Of a DNA stretch of 64,000 nt, positions 1-8,749 are shown one piece after another. The DNA comes from an uncultured Siphonobacter sp. (GTDB taxonomy: Bacteria > Bacteroidota > Bacteroidia > Cytophagales > Spirosomataceae). The notes beneath the pieces were generated by a model. The model did not search any database. It saw nothing but the letters and a program-made list of their open reading frames with translations, and had not been told where the DNA came from. The stretch spans positions 62,001 through 126,000 of the forward strand of contig CAJYHS010000141.1 of the NCBI GenBank assembly GCA_913774715.1, given 5' to 3'. Made by a program: the position numbers and the translations under genes. Within the stretch, counting starts at the first letter, position 1, and the number at the start of each line of letters is the position of its first letter.

Positions 1-247
1 GAAAGGCCTTGATGATCTGCTGGGAGTCAGGTTCCGAACCCAACCCAAGCACGTAAATCCGCTTCTCCGCTGAAAAGAAGAGTGTTATTTCTGCCTTTTC
101 CGCTTTAACTTCCGTGGTCAGAATGGAAACCGGCAGCGACGTTTGTTCAGCGATAAACGTCAGTTGAGTAGCCAGATTTTCTTTGTGTACCGGGTAAATT
201 ATGGTTTGCGTATCCGCAGAAAATTGGGAAACCGTTAGAAAATTCAT
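1..247 (-). CDS. Leucyl aminopeptidase (M17), N-terminal part, cut by window edge
   Basis: The reverse strand reads from an ATG at 247 to the window edge without a stop, giving about 82 residues. The protein begins MNFLTVSQFSADTQTIIYPV and later has EKRIYVLGLG followed by a run that starts a helix. This resembles the non-catalytic N-terminal macro-like domain of M17 leucyl aminopeptidases, where a K/RxIxVLGLG strand is typical. The metal-binding catalytic domain lies outside the window, so the function rests on the N-terminal domain only. M17 enzymes are cytosolic, hexameric, metal-dependent aminopeptidases that recycle peptides. Its promoter must lie in the 250-380 region, shared with the small gene that runs the other way. 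Confidence 0.6.
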   Translation of the reverse strand, partial: MNFLTVSQFSADTQTIIYPVHKENLATQLTFIAEQTSLPVSILTTEVKAEKAEITLFFSAEKRIYVLGLGSEPDSQQIIKAF

Positions 248-383
248 TTTCAAAATCGTTTACAGTTTCGTTAGTTTTGATGTCAATTAAAACTAAGGTA
301 CACCAATTTTGTGAAGCTCATTCGGAGTCTGATTGACAAAAAATCTGTTTCACTCGAACGCCTCATCTATTTTACACGCCATC

Positions 384-680
384 ATGACCTACGAAGCTTT
401 TCAGCAAAGTCTTTCACTCGACACGCCGCCTGCTGGTTGTTCACCTTTATTAGAAGCCTTATGGCACGATGGAAAAGAGGATTGGGAATCGGCTCATGAA
501 ATTGCCCAATCTGCCGAAGGAACAAAGGAGTATGACCGAATCCACGCTTATTTACACCGAAAAGAAGGCGATCAGTGGAATGCGGGCTATTGGTATCGTC
601 GAGCTGGGGCTACCATGCCTTCTGTTAGTTTAGCTGAAGAATGGGAAAGTCTGGTGCGTCATCACCTCGAAATATCCTGA
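384..680 (+). CDS. Small conserved protein of unknown function, 98 aa
   Basis: The reading frame could start at 333, but the ATG at 384 (MTYEAFQQSL) fits better because conserved-looking sequence begins there. The protein is soluble, acidic and rich in Trp, His and Tyr. Patches such as LWHDGKEDWESAHEIAQ and AYLHRKEGDQWNAGYWYRRAG resemble a small hypothetical protein I recall from many proteobacteria and Bacteroidetes. The family has no function that I know of. There is no signal peptide or membrane segment. It stands alone, divergent from the aminopeptidase and about 210 bases before the next gene. The coding call is fairly firm because of the recognisable patches; the role is unknown. Confidence 0.65.
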   Translation: MTYEAFQQSLSLDTPPAGCSPLLEALWHDGKEDWESAHEIAQSAEGTKEYDRIHAYLHRKEGDQWNAGYWYRRAGATMPSVSLAEEWESLVRHHLEIS

Positions 681-758
681 CTTGCTGACCCCTTTGCTAC
701 CTGATGTGAATTTTTCAGAATTTGACTGTTGGCTGCCTTCGCAATCCCGAAAGTACAT

Positions 759-766
759 TAACTTTG
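759..766 (+). promoter_or_regulatory. Candidate -7 box TAACTTTG for the YdiJ-like gene
   Basis: TAACTTTG matches the Bacteroidetes primary sigma -7 consensus TAnnTTTG. It lies 125 bases before the ATG at 892. No good TTTG -33 element is seen at the usual spacing, so this is tentative. If it is used, the transcript has a leader of about 120 bases. Confidence 0.3.
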
Positions 767-891
767 TTTAGAGATTATCTCCACATCGTACCTGGTATCC
801 TATAAGACAGTCTTCGCTTTTGAAAATTTGTAGATTTATTGATACGCGTGCACGCTTCGCTTTCGTGTATGCTTGTGTAGGGTAAAGTAAC

Positions 892-3870
892 ATGTCTGAT
901 ACGATTAAGGCTTCCAATTTCGACGCACTGCGAACCGCCTTTGAGGGTGAGTTGTACTATACAAATTCGACGGAGCACGAAGCACAACGAATTCTGTATG
1001 CTACGGATGCCTCCGTTTACCGTGAAAAACCATTAGCCGTTGCTATTCCCAAATCCGTGGTGGATTTGAAAAATCTGCTGGCTTTTGCCCGTAACCACCG
1101 GATTACGCTGATTCCGCGAACGGCAGGAACTTCCCTGGCTGGTCAGGTCGTTGGCTCGGGCGTGATCGTGGATTTATCCAAATACTTCACAGAGATTCTG
1201 GAGATTAACGCAGAGGCTCACTGGGTACGTGTACAACCCGGCGTTATTCGGGATGACCTGAATAAAGCTCTGGCTCCCTACGGTCTCATGTTTGGTCCTG
1301 AAACCTCCACGGCAAACCGGGCCATGATTGGTGGCATGGTAGGAAATAACTCCTGCGGCCTGCATAGCATGGTTTGGGGAAGCACCCGCGACCATCTGTT
1401 GTCAGCAAAGGTCTTACTGGCCGACAGTTCTGAAGTAGAGTTTAAAGCTCTTTCCCCCTGGCGTTATGATTTAAAACGGGAAGCTAACGAAGGTTCACTG
1501 GAAACGTCTATCTACCAAGGACTTCATTCCCTTCTGGCCGATCCTGCCAATCAACAGCAGATCAGAGACCGCTTTCCGAAGAAATCCCTTACCCGCCGCA
1601 ATACCGGGTACGCTCTTGACTCACTACTCGATAAAGAGCCTTTTACGACCGGAGGACCTGATTTCAATTTATGCCATTTACTGGCTGGCTCTGAAGGTAC
1701 CCTGGCTTTAGCTACCGAATTAAAGCTGAATCTATTACCACTGCCTCCCAGCGAAGTAGCCGTAGTTTGTGTGCATTGCCAATCCATTCAGGAATCGCTT
1801 CAGGCCAACCTGGTGGCCTTGCAACACAAACCGATGTCATCGGAACTGGTAGATAAATACATTCTGGATTTCACAAAGGATAATCCAGAGCAAAGTAAAA
1901 ACCGCTTTTTTATCGAAGGCGATCCCGCTGCCATCCTGATGGTGGAATTTATGGCGGAAACCCCTTTCGTACTTGAGCAACAGGTAAACCAGTTGGTTGC
2001 CAGTCTGAAAGATCAGCAAATTGGGTATGCGTTTCCGGCGATTTACGGAGAAAAAACCCAGCAGGTGTGGGAGGTTCGGAAAGGTGGCCTAGGCCTGATT
2101 AGAAATCTTCCTGGTGACACCCAGCCGGTTAACTTAATTGAAGACTGTGCGGTAGCTCCCGAGGAATTACCCAGCTACATTGCCGAACTCGAAGAAATGC
2201 TTCGTCGGCATGACATCCACGCCAGTTATTACGCCCACGCTGGAGCCGGAGAACTGCACGTGGAACCCATGATTAACCTTAAAACATCCCAGGGTCAGGA
2301 ATTATTCCGGCAGGTTCTGGCTGAAACCGTTGAGCTGGTGAAGAAATACCGGGGCTCACTTTCAGGTGAACACGGTGATGGAAGGTTACGGGGTGAATTT
2401 ATTCCCCAAATGATGGGCTCGGAAGTGTATAACCTCTTTCGGGAAGTCAAACAGCTTTTTGACCCTCAGGGCATTTTCAACGCGGGCAAGATTGTCGATA
2501 CACCACCGATGAACAAGTTTCTTCGGTATGAAGCCGACAAACCCGTTCGAAAAATTAATACGTATTTCGATTTTAGTAAGCAGGAAAATATTCTTCGCTT
2601 AACTGAAAAATGTTCCGGATCCGGGGATTGCCGCAAAACAGAACTCAGCGGAGGAACCATGTGCCCCAGCTTCATGGCTACCCGGAGCGAACATGACACT
2701 ACGCGGGCACGAGCGAATATCCTGCGGGAGTTTCTTACCACTTCAACGAAGAAAAATCCATTCGACCATCCTGAAATTAAGGATGTGATGGACTTATGCT
2801 TGAGTTGTAAAGCCTGTAAATCCGAATGCCCCAGCAGCGTGGATGTCGCTAAATTGAAAGCCGAATTTCAACAGCATTATTACGATACGCACGGCATTCC
2901 GTTCCGATCCAAGATGATTGGCAACTTTACCCGTCTTTCCCGCATGGGCAGCCGGATGCCGCGTATTTACAACTGGGCGATGACCAGCAAAATCCCTTCT
3001 TTAGTACTTAAAAAAGTAATGGGATTTGCACCCGAGCGTTCTATGCCGCTCATTGCCCGCCAGACGTTACGCCAGTGGTTTGCTGAACATGAGTTTCGGC
3101 TTAACTCAACAGGCCGGGTTAAATTCAAGCGGATTCTTTTCTTCTGTGATGAGTTTACCAATTACAATGACGTTGAAGTAGGTAAAAAGGCTATTCTACT
3201 ACTGAGTGGCCTGGGTTATAAGGTAGAAATTCCTTACCACGTTGAATCAGGCCGGACTTATTTATCCAAAGGGATGGTCAAAGAAGCCCGTAAGATTGCC
3301 ATTAAGAATGTGGAGCTGTTAACGGAAGCCATTAAGGAAGGCCCCCCGATTATCGGACTCGAGCCTTCGGCCATTTTGACACTTCGTGATGAATATTTGG
3401 AACTAGTCCCTGCCGCCATGAAGGATCAGGCAAAAATGATAGCAGAACGAGCCTTCATTTTTGATGAATTTCTGGCCCAGGAAATTGATAAGAAAAACGT
3501 TAAATCTGACCAGTTTACCTATGAAAAACGACTCATCAAGTTACACGGGCACTGTCATCAGAAAGCTTTATCCAGCCTAACCCATACCAAGAAAATACTC
3601 TCATTACCAAGCCAGTACGAAGTTCATCTGATTCCTTCAGGGTGCTGCGGAATGGCCGGTAGTTTTGGGTATGAAGCCAAGCATTACGAGGTTTCAATGC
3701 AGATTGGGGAACTGGTATTATTTCCAGCTGTTCGCAAACAGCCCGAAGAGGTAACTATTGCCGCTCCGGGTACGAGCTGTCGGCATCAGATTAAAGATGG
3801 AACGGGAAGAATAGCCCTGCATCCCGCCGAAATTCTTTGGGATGCTTTCATTAGTAATGAATACAAGTAA
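892..3870 (+). CDS. YdiJ/Dld-type FAD-linked oxidase fused to Fe-S domain
   Basis: This 992-residue protein joins a PCMH-type FAD domain (about 45-280; RTAGTSLAGQVVGSGVIVDLS), a C-terminal FAD oxidase domain (about 290-560; SGEHGDGRLRGEF), a ferredoxin-like region and CCG repeats. Cysteines are visible at CSGSGDC (about 573) and CLSCKACKSEC (about 635), with HGHCHQK (about 885) and GCCGMAG (about 917) in the CCG part. This is the architecture of E. coli YdiJ and related 2-hydroxyacid dehydrogenases, which oxidise D-2-hydroxyglutarate or lactate-like acids and pass electrons towards quinone. The length matches the family, usually about 1000 residues. The substrate cannot be read from sequence. 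It appears monocistronic. Confidence 0.9.
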   Translation: MSDTIKASNFDALRTAFEGELYYTNSTEHEAQRILYATDASVYREKPLAVAIPKSVVDLKNLLAFARNHRITLIPRTAGTSLAGQVVGSGVIVDLSKYFTEILEINAEAHWVRVQPGVIRDDLNKALAPYGLMFGPETSTANRAMIGGMVGNNSCGLHSMVWGSTRDHLLSAKVLLADSSEVEFKALSPWRYDLKREANEGSLETSIYQGLHSLLADPANQQQIRDRFPKKSLTRRNTGYALDSLLDKEPFTTGGPDFNLCHLLAGSEGTLALATELKLNLLPLPPSEVAVVCVHCQSIQESLQANLVALQHKPMSSELVDKYILDFTKDNPEQSKNRFFIEGDPAAILMVEFMAETPFVLEQQVNQLVASLKDQQIGYAFPAIYGEKTQQVWEVRKGGLGLIRNLPGDTQPVNLIEDCAVAPEELPSYIAELEEMLRRHDIHASYYAHAGAGELHVEPMINLKTSQGQELFRQVLAETVELVKKYRGSLSGEHGDGRLRGEFIPQMMGSEVYNLFREVKQLFDPQGIFNAGKIVDTPPMNKFLRYEADKPVRKINTYFDFSKQENILRLTEKCSGSGDCRKTELSGGTMCPSFMATRSEHDTTRARANILREFLTTSTKKNPFDHPEIKDVMDLCLSCKACKSECPSSVDVAKLKAEFQQHYYDTHGIPFRSKMIGNFTRLSRMGSRMPRIYNWAMTSKIPSLVLKKVMGFAPERSMPLIARQTLRQWFAEHEFRLNSTGRVKFKRILFFCDEFTNYNDVEVGKKAILLLSGLGYKVEIPYHVESGRTYLSKGMVKEARKIAIKNVELLTEAIKEGPPIIGLEPSAILTLRDEYLELVPAAMKDQAKMIAERAFIFDEFLAQEIDKKNVKSDQFTYEKRLIKLHGHCHQKALSSLTHTKKILSLPSQYEVHLIPSGCCGMAGSFGYEAKHYEVSMQIGELVLFPAVRKQPEEVTIAAPGTSCRHQIKDGTGRIALHPAEILWDAFISNEYK

Positions 3871-4215
3871 CCTGTTCATAGTCCCTTAACTCATTCTTAA
3901 ACAGATCATTACAGTTTATTATCAATTTATCTTTAATTATTTCAAAACATTACTTCCTACGTAGAGTTTTACGACTATCCTGATAAGTAGCTAGTAATAC
4001 TCCAGATACTGTTTCCCGTCCTTTCCCGCCAAGAAGGAGTTCCTCCGAATGCTTGCCAGCAATTTGCTGGCAGCATCAAGGTACTTTAAAATTGCCCGAT
4101 TTCCCTTTCAAAACACTTATTTGACAAACTGTCCTTCTGTCAAGTCGTTCATGAAAATAATTGCTGTTGGCAACGTTTTTTAGCGGATATTTGGCCTGAA
4201 CTTCCCGGCTCGTCC
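3871..4215. other. Intergenic region with one palindrome, no gene seen
   Basis: These 345 bases between two plus-strand genes are AT-rich at the left. The only clear structure is the hairpin at 4049-4076. No convincing reading frame, tRNA or strong promoter was found. Confidence 0.5.
4049..4076. repeat. Palindrome, TGCCAGC/GCTGGCA family copy 1
   Basis: TGCCAGC (4054-4060) pairs with GCTGGCA (4066-4072) across an AATTT loop, and flanking ATGC/GCAT extends the stem. Hairpins with the same core occur at 41152-41186 and 45955-45996. No T-run follows, so it is called a repeat rather than an intrinsic terminator. Confidence 0.65.
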
Positions 4216-5502
4216 ATGACCGAACTACTTATCTTATTACTCCTGATTATCGTTAATGGTATTTTTTCAATGGCTGAAATTGCTTTGGTTTCTGCCCGAA
4301 AAATACGCCTTAAAAATGACGCCGAACGAGGCGACAAACGAGCACGGCAAGCTCTTCAGTTAGCGGAAGCTCCTGATACCTTTTTATCAACCGTACAAAT
4401 TGGGATTACCCTTATTGGTATTTTGACGGGTATTTATTCAGGCGAGAAGCTGGAAGGAAACCTTACCGAGTGGCTTCGTCAGTTTGCAGTCATTGCTCCC
4501 TATGCAAATACGATTTCCAGAGTTCTGTTGCTGGTATTAATTACGTACGTTACCTTGGTTATTGGTGAACTGGTTCCTAAACGCATTGGCTTAACCCGTT
4601 CGGAAAGTATTTCCAAGACTTTGGCATTACCCATGTCAGTTCTATCCCGGATCACGTACCCTTTCATCTGGTTACTTTCTATTTCTACTAACCTGATTGT
4701 GAAAGTTCTGGGTATTCGCCGGGGCGATGATAGTATGGTGACCGAAGAAGAAATCAAGGCCATTGTCAATGAAGGACTTGAGCAGGGAACTATTGATGTA
4801 ATTGAGCAGGAAATTGTTGAAAACGTTTTCAATGTCAGTGATCGTCATATTGTTTCGCTGATGACTCACCGCAGTGACCTGGCCTGGATTGATATTAATG
4901 ATTCGGTTGAACAGTTACATCAGAAAATTGAACTGGAACGCCATTCCGTTTATCCGGTGGGTGACAAATCACTGGATAGAATGATTGGTGTTATTACGGT
5001 GAAAGATTTATATCTGGCCTCGCCCGGAACACCTCTGAAAAGTCTGATTCATAAGCCGGTATTTTTACCAGAAAATATTTCTGCTTACCAGGTTCTTGAT
5101 GAGTTCAGAAAATCCAAAGTTCATCACGGCTTTATTGTGGATGAATATGGCGTGTTGCAGGGAATGGTAACCGTTAACGATATCTTCGAAGCCATCGTTG
5201 GGCACATGCCTGATGCCGAGGTAATTGATTTTACCTTCATCAAACGCGATGACGGTTCTTTCCTGGTGGAAGCTCAAATGCCCTTCATTGATTTTCTCTC
5301 CCGAATGGGTCGCCGGGATATACGCGACTTTTTAGAAGAAGATTATTCGACCGTGGCGGGTTTCATTCTGCACCACCTACGTCGAATTCCGATAGAAGGT
5401 GAACATTTCCGCTGGAGTAACTTTATGTTTGAAGTCATTGACATGGATGGCCAGCGAATTGATAAAGTTTTAGTTTCAGAACTACCCGAAGACGAAGACT
5501 AA
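4216..5502 (+). CDS. CNNM/CorC-type (HlyC/CorC) membrane transporter
   Basis: The 428-residue protein starts with a DUF21/CNNM membrane domain (about 1-190, four hydrophobic segments). A CBS pair follows (about 215-340; HRSDLAWIDIN and DEYGVLQGMVTVNDIFEAIVG). The C-terminal CorC_HlyC domain spans about 345-425. The order and length are those of the hemolysin/CorC family. Characterised members act in magnesium or divalent-cation export, and the old hemolysin name is historical. The CBS pair probably senses nucleotide or metal state. The ATG at 4216 directly precedes the first hydrophobic helix. The gene is alone and ends in a strong terminator. Confidence 0.9.
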   Translation: MTELLILLLLIIVNGIFSMAEIALVSARKIRLKNDAERGDKRARQALQLAEAPDTFLSTVQIGITLIGILTGIYSGEKLEGNLTEWLRQFAVIAPYANTISRVLLLVLITYVTLVIGELVPKRIGLTRSESISKTLALPMSVLSRITYPFIWLLSISTNLIVKVLGIRRGDDSMVTEEEIKAIVNEGLEQGTIDVIEQEIVENVFNVSDRHIVSLMTHRSDLAWIDINDSVEQLHQKIELERHSVYPVGDKSLDRMIGVITVKDLYLASPGTPLKSLIHKPVFLPENISAYQVLDEFRKSKVHHGFIVDEYGVLQGMVTVNDIFEAIVGHMPDAEVIDFTFIKRDDGSFLVEAQMPFIDFLSRMGRRDIRDFLEEDYSTVAGFILHHLRRIPIEGEHFRWSNFMFEVIDMDGQRIDKVLVSELPEDED

Positions 5503-5503
5503 T

Positions 5504-5541
5504 AAAAAACGGGGCTGCTCCAGTGAACGGCCCCGTTTTTT
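5504..5541. terminator. Bidirectional intrinsic terminator
   Basis: AAAAAACGGGG (5504-5514) pairs with CCCCGTTTTTT (5531-5541). A-run and T-run flank a GC core, so it can serve both the transporter gene on the plus strand and the minus-strand gene that ends at 5564. Confidence 0.9.
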
Positions 5542-5563
5542 ATTAGTCTATTCGTATTAATTG

Positions 5564-5848
5564 TTAATTGCTAGCCATTTCCTGTTTAGCAAGGAACACT
5601 TCCAGAGACATGCCATCACCATTAAATCCAAAACACGGATACGTATTTTCTCCATTCGTAAATAGACGAGCCTGTAAATATTTCTTAGTGGGGTAATACG
5701 ATTGTAATTCTGCTAAACGCTCTTGTGAATCAACAATTCCAAACCACAAATTGCCGTCAAAGAAAAAGGCATTTGAAGGCTTGATAGCTGGGTTTAAAGA
5801 ATTTGAACTTTTCATAACTACTAGGGCTATAGATTGTAAATAATTCAT
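5564..5848 (-). CDS. Small protein of unknown function, 83-94 aa
   Basis: I do not recognise this protein. It is short, with an internal Met (MKSSNSLNPA, start at 5815) that is an equally likely start and would give 83 residues. The middle (NAFFFDGNLWFGIVDSQERL) and the tail (NTYPCFGFNGDGMSLEVFLA) look like a compact mixed alpha/beta domain with aromatic strands. No signal peptide or membrane segment is visible. It lies convergent to the CorC-like gene and downstream of the ATP-grasp gene on the same strand, 181 bases away, so cotranscription is possible but not shown. Confidence 0.5.
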   Translation of the reverse strand: MNYLQSIALVVMKSSNSLNPAIKPSNAFFFDGNLWFGIVDSQERLAELQSYYPTKKYLQARLFTNGENTYPCFGFNGDGMSLEVFLAKQEMASN

Positions 5849-6029
5849 GACTTATAACTTATTAGCTACTGTTAAAGGATAACTCTAGGAGGAAACAGTA
5901 CGCAAATCACCGGCTTTTAAAAAATTCAGTGAAGCATTTTACACGAATCTTAGCTTTTACCCGATGAGTTGTAGAAAATAGCCGATGTTTAGCAAACATA
6001 TAGCCTAGTGGTTAAGTATAGATTAACTA

Positions 6030-7238
6030 CTAATGAGTAGGTTTATCTTGAACAGGAGCTGCCGCATGGAGCTCATTATGGATTTTTAGAGTATATCCTT
6101 CCAATATTTTTAGTACTTTTTCCCTATTTACATCCCTAACAATCAGTCCAATATGATACTTTTCATTCATCTTCCAATATAATTCAGGACGCTCGTAACC
6201 AGTCATATCAGGCCAGTCCTGATTAATCAACGAAATGACAATGCCTGAATAGCTGGGCTTAATTTCTGGTAAAGTGTAAATCAGTCCGCGAGCTTCTGCT
6301 GTTTCCAGACGAGCCCATTCCCGCCATAGATTGATGCCACTGGCCGCCTCTACCATTTCCGCTAAGTACGCTCCTCCTACCCTTGAAGCGGTTTCTAAAA
6401 AATAAAATTCGCCGTCTTCATGGCAATGAATAAACTCACTGTGGCTGGCGGAGTATTCCAGTCCGAATGCTTTTAATAATTGCTCATTGAAAGCCAATAA
6501 AGCTCTGGATTCGGGCGACTCAAAAGGCACCGTCACAGACCGGAATATACCTCCACCGTGGGCTACTTCCAGGGGCGTGTTGAGATACTCACTGGCCCAG
6601 TTAAAAATTACATCTCCTTTATAAGTCAGAGCATCAACATGGTAAACAGTGCCGGGTTTAAACTGTTCCGCCAGGTATTCATGCCGCTTATCTCCCAGCT
6701 GGTGTACCACTTCCCATAACTCGTGACGGTTGTTTACTTTTCTAATTCCGGAAGTAGAAGCTTCCCCCCGGGGCTTGATTACTACTGGATACGTTACCGA
6801 ATCGGCGAAAGCCGTTACCTCCACATCATTAAATAAAGCCGTAAAAGCTGGAACCCTTAGCCCTGCTTCTGCCGCTTTCATTCGCATGGCCAGTTTATCA
6901 CGAAAGTAGCGGGCTGTGGTTTGCCCCATACCCGGAATCCGAAATGTTTCCCGCAAGTACGCTCCTTTCTCTACGTCAAAATCATCCAGAGCTACAATAC
7001 GATCAATCTTCTTGCTCCGCATGGTGTAGGCAAGACCTTTACTGACATTTTCCAGATCCAAGGATCCACTTTCCGGCGTTTCTATGAAGAAAATTTCATC
7101 GAGACACTCCCGCACCCAGGGTTTGTGTTCCAGTTTTTTTTCAGTTAGCAAATAGACCTGATTACCCGCTTCTTTACAGGATTTCAGGAATTCATTCCCT
7201 TTAAAATAGGTAGCAATGCACAGAAAGGAAAGAGACAT
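6030..7238 (-). CDS. ATP-grasp carboxylate-amine ligase
   Basis: From MSLSFLCIATY (start 7238; the frame opens at 7283) this is about 402 residues. It has a Rossmann-like pre-ATP-grasp domain, then an ATP-grasp fold (about 110-310). Visible motifs are VVIKPRGEASTSG (glycine-rich phosphate loop) and YFLETASRVGGAYLAEM, the metal-binding Glu region with the ExxxRxGG pattern. The family joins a carboxylate, activated as acylphosphate, to an amine or thiol. The overall look is of free-standing ATP-grasp enzymes such as L-amino-acid ligases and carnosine-synthase-like proteins, but the substrates are unknown. It is divergent from an MFS transporter over about 110 bases, a layout seen in dipeptide synthesis/export pairs such as BacD/BacE. 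Confidence 0.8.
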   Translation of the reverse strand: MSLSFLCIATYFKGNEFLKSCKEAGNQVYLLTEKKLEHKPWVRECLDEIFFIETPESGSLDLENVSKGLAYTMRSKKIDRIVALDDFDVEKGAYLRETFRIPGMGQTTARYFRDKLAMRMKAAEAGLRVPAFTALFNDVEVTAFADSVTYPVVIKPRGEASTSGIRKVNNRHELWEVVHQLGDKRHEYLAEQFKPGTVYHVDALTYKGDVIFNWASEYLNTPLEVAHGGGIFRSVTVPFESPESRALLAFNEQLLKAFGLEYSASHSEFIHCHEDGEFYFLETASRVGGAYLAEMVEAASGINLWREWARLETAEARGLIYTLPEIKPSYSGIVISLINQDWPDMTGYERPELYWKMNEKYHIGLIVRDVNREKVLKILEGYTLKIHNELHAAAPVQDKPTH

Positions 7239-7339
7239 GGATAACTGGTTTTGGTGTAACAGTTTCTTAAGATAAAACTTCACAGCGAGATATGCTTTTC
7301 AAATGATAAAACAATTCGTCTACGCCGTTGGCAATCTAT

Positions 7340-7347
7340 TACTTTTG
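7340..7347 (+). promoter_or_regulatory. -7 box TACTTTTG, four bases before an ATG
   Basis: TACTTTTG matches TAnnTTTG perfectly. A TTCG at 7315-7318, one mismatch from the -33 TTTG, lies 21 bases upstream. The box ends four bases before the ATG at 7352, so transcription would begin at or next to the start codon, giving a leaderless mRNA. Confidence 0.5.
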
Positions 7348-7351
7348 CGGA

Positions 7352-8521
7352 ATGGATTCCAGCCGCAGTATTTATAGTTTTCAATTCTGGTTACTCTGTG
7401 CCAGTAACTTCCTCTTCACCGCCAGCTTTAACATGATGATTCCAGAGCTACCGGGGTATTTATCAGCCCTGGGTGGACGGGAATACGTCGGACTCGTCAT
7501 TAGTCTTTTCACATTAACCGCTGGTATATCCCGACCCTTTTCCGGAAAACTTACCGACACGGTAGGCCGCGTACCCATTATGGCTTTTGGCTCGCTGGTT
7601 TGTTTTGTTTGTGGATTGCTCTATCCGTTTATGAGCAGTGTGTATGCTTTCTTATTACTCCGTCTTTTTCACGGATTTTCAACGGGATTTAAGCCTACGG
7701 CAACCTCAGCTTATGTTGCTGACGTCATGCCCGAAGACCGACGGGGCGAAGCTCTAAGTATGCTGGGTATCTCGGCCAGTGTTGGCATGTCCTCGGGTCC
7801 GCCGCTGGGCAGTTGGTTAACGGCTGCCTTTTCCATCGACACGATGTTTTATGTTTCTTCGCTATTTGCCTTTTTATCCATTGGTATCCTGGCAAATCTG
7901 AAGGAAACGCTCGAACGTCGTCAGCCGTTTTCACCCCGCTTGTTACTCATCAAAAAACACGAAATTTTTGACCCTAAAGTACTGGCCCCTGCCCTGGTGA
8001 CTTTATTAGTAAGTTATGCAACAGGGTTAATATTGACCATTGGCCCGGACTTATCTTTATCCGTAGGTATCTATAATAAAGGTTTGTTTTTTATGACCTA
8101 TACCATTTCGTCCCTGTTAATTCGATTAGTAGCGGGTAAAGCTTCGGATCGGTACGGGCGAGTAGCGGTATTAAGAATATCGGTATTAATTCAGGTAGCC
8201 GCGATGGCTGGGCTGGCCTTTGCCTCTAATATCTATATGGTATTAGCCATGGCCATTCTCTTCGGCATTCCCTGGGGACTTAATATTCCCGCCCTGCAAG
8301 CCTGGACTGTCGACTTGTCCAATCCCTTGTATCGCGGTCGGGCTGTTGCTACTACTTACATTGCCCTGGAGTTGGGTATTGGTATTGGGGCCTTAACGTC
8401 GGGTTGGCTGCATAATAACCTGCGGGATAGTTACTTTGTAAACTTCCTGATTGCTGCCGTTATTACCTTCGGAGCCTGGGTGTATATGGCTCTTCGAAAA
8501 TCCCCGGCCTTACAACGTTAA
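7352..8521 (+). CDS. MFS transporter (drug/metabolite exporter type)
   Basis: The ATG at 7352 (MDSSRSIYSF) gives about 389 residues; a TTG at 7328 also opens the frame but sits inside the predicted promoter. The protein has about 12 hydrophobic helices in two halves. Major-facilitator signatures are visible in the loop between helices 2 and 3 (GKLTDTVGRVPIM) and in its second-half counterpart (GKASDRYGRVAVL). The helix-5 region GISASVGMSSGPPLG resembles the drug:H+ antiporter motif C. It therefore looks like a proton-coupled exporter. It is divergent from the ATP-grasp ligase at 6030-7238, so it may export that enzyme's product. Substrate unknown. Confidence 0.85.
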   Translation: MDSSRSIYSFQFWLLCASNFLFTASFNMMIPELPGYLSALGGREYVGLVISLFTLTAGISRPFSGKLTDTVGRVPIMAFGSLVCFVCGLLYPFMSSVYAFLLLRLFHGFSTGFKPTATSAYVADVMPEDRRGEALSMLGISASVGMSSGPPLGSWLTAAFSIDTMFYVSSLFAFLSIGILANLKETLERRQPFSPRLLLIKKHEIFDPKVLAPALVTLLVSYATGLILTIGPDLSLSVGIYNKGLFFMTYTISSLLIRLVAGKASDRYGRVAVLRISVLIQVAAMAGLAFASNIYMVLAMAILFGIPWGLNIPALQAWTVDLSNPLYRGRAVATTYIALELGIGIGALTSGWLHNNLRDSYFVNFLIAAVITFGAWVYMALRKSPALQR

Positions 8522-8566
8522 AGGCTAGCCGGAACTATCGTACTTTAAAATCGTAACTAAACTCTC

Positions 8567-8749
8567 ATGACTTTCGAGGAATATCTTACCCAGAAAAAAA
8601 TAAACGCTCAGGCCTTCCAACAAGCAGAACCTGAGCGTTTTAAAGAATGGAGACAATTATTTGATCAAATCCATCCTGATAGTTTTACGGCTCAAAAGAA
8701 ATTTCTAATCAATCCTCTTCGCCGCAGATACAGCCTTACTGTGGCTTAA
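8567..8749 (+). CDS. Small conserved Bacteroidetes protein, 60 aa
   Basis: This 60-residue protein reads MTFEEYLTQKKINAQAFQQA at the start and ends in NPLRRRYSLTVA. It looks like one globular helical unit: a FKEWRQLFDQIHP stretch, then SFTAQKKFLINPLRRRY. I recall similar small proteins of unknown function from other Cytophagales, which supports it being real. Its last 14 bases overlap the 3' end of the terC-like gene on the other strand. No signal or membrane segment is seen. It lies 46 bases downstream of the MFS gene and may share its transcript. Function unknown. Confidence 0.6.
   Translation: MTFEEYLTQKKINAQAFQQAEPERFKEWRQLFDQIHPDSFTAQKKFLINPLRRRYSLTVA

Noticed and set aside
4216-5502. 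Hemolysin
   Set aside because: The family name is historical. DUF21, CBS and CorC_HlyC domains indicate a metal-transport protein.
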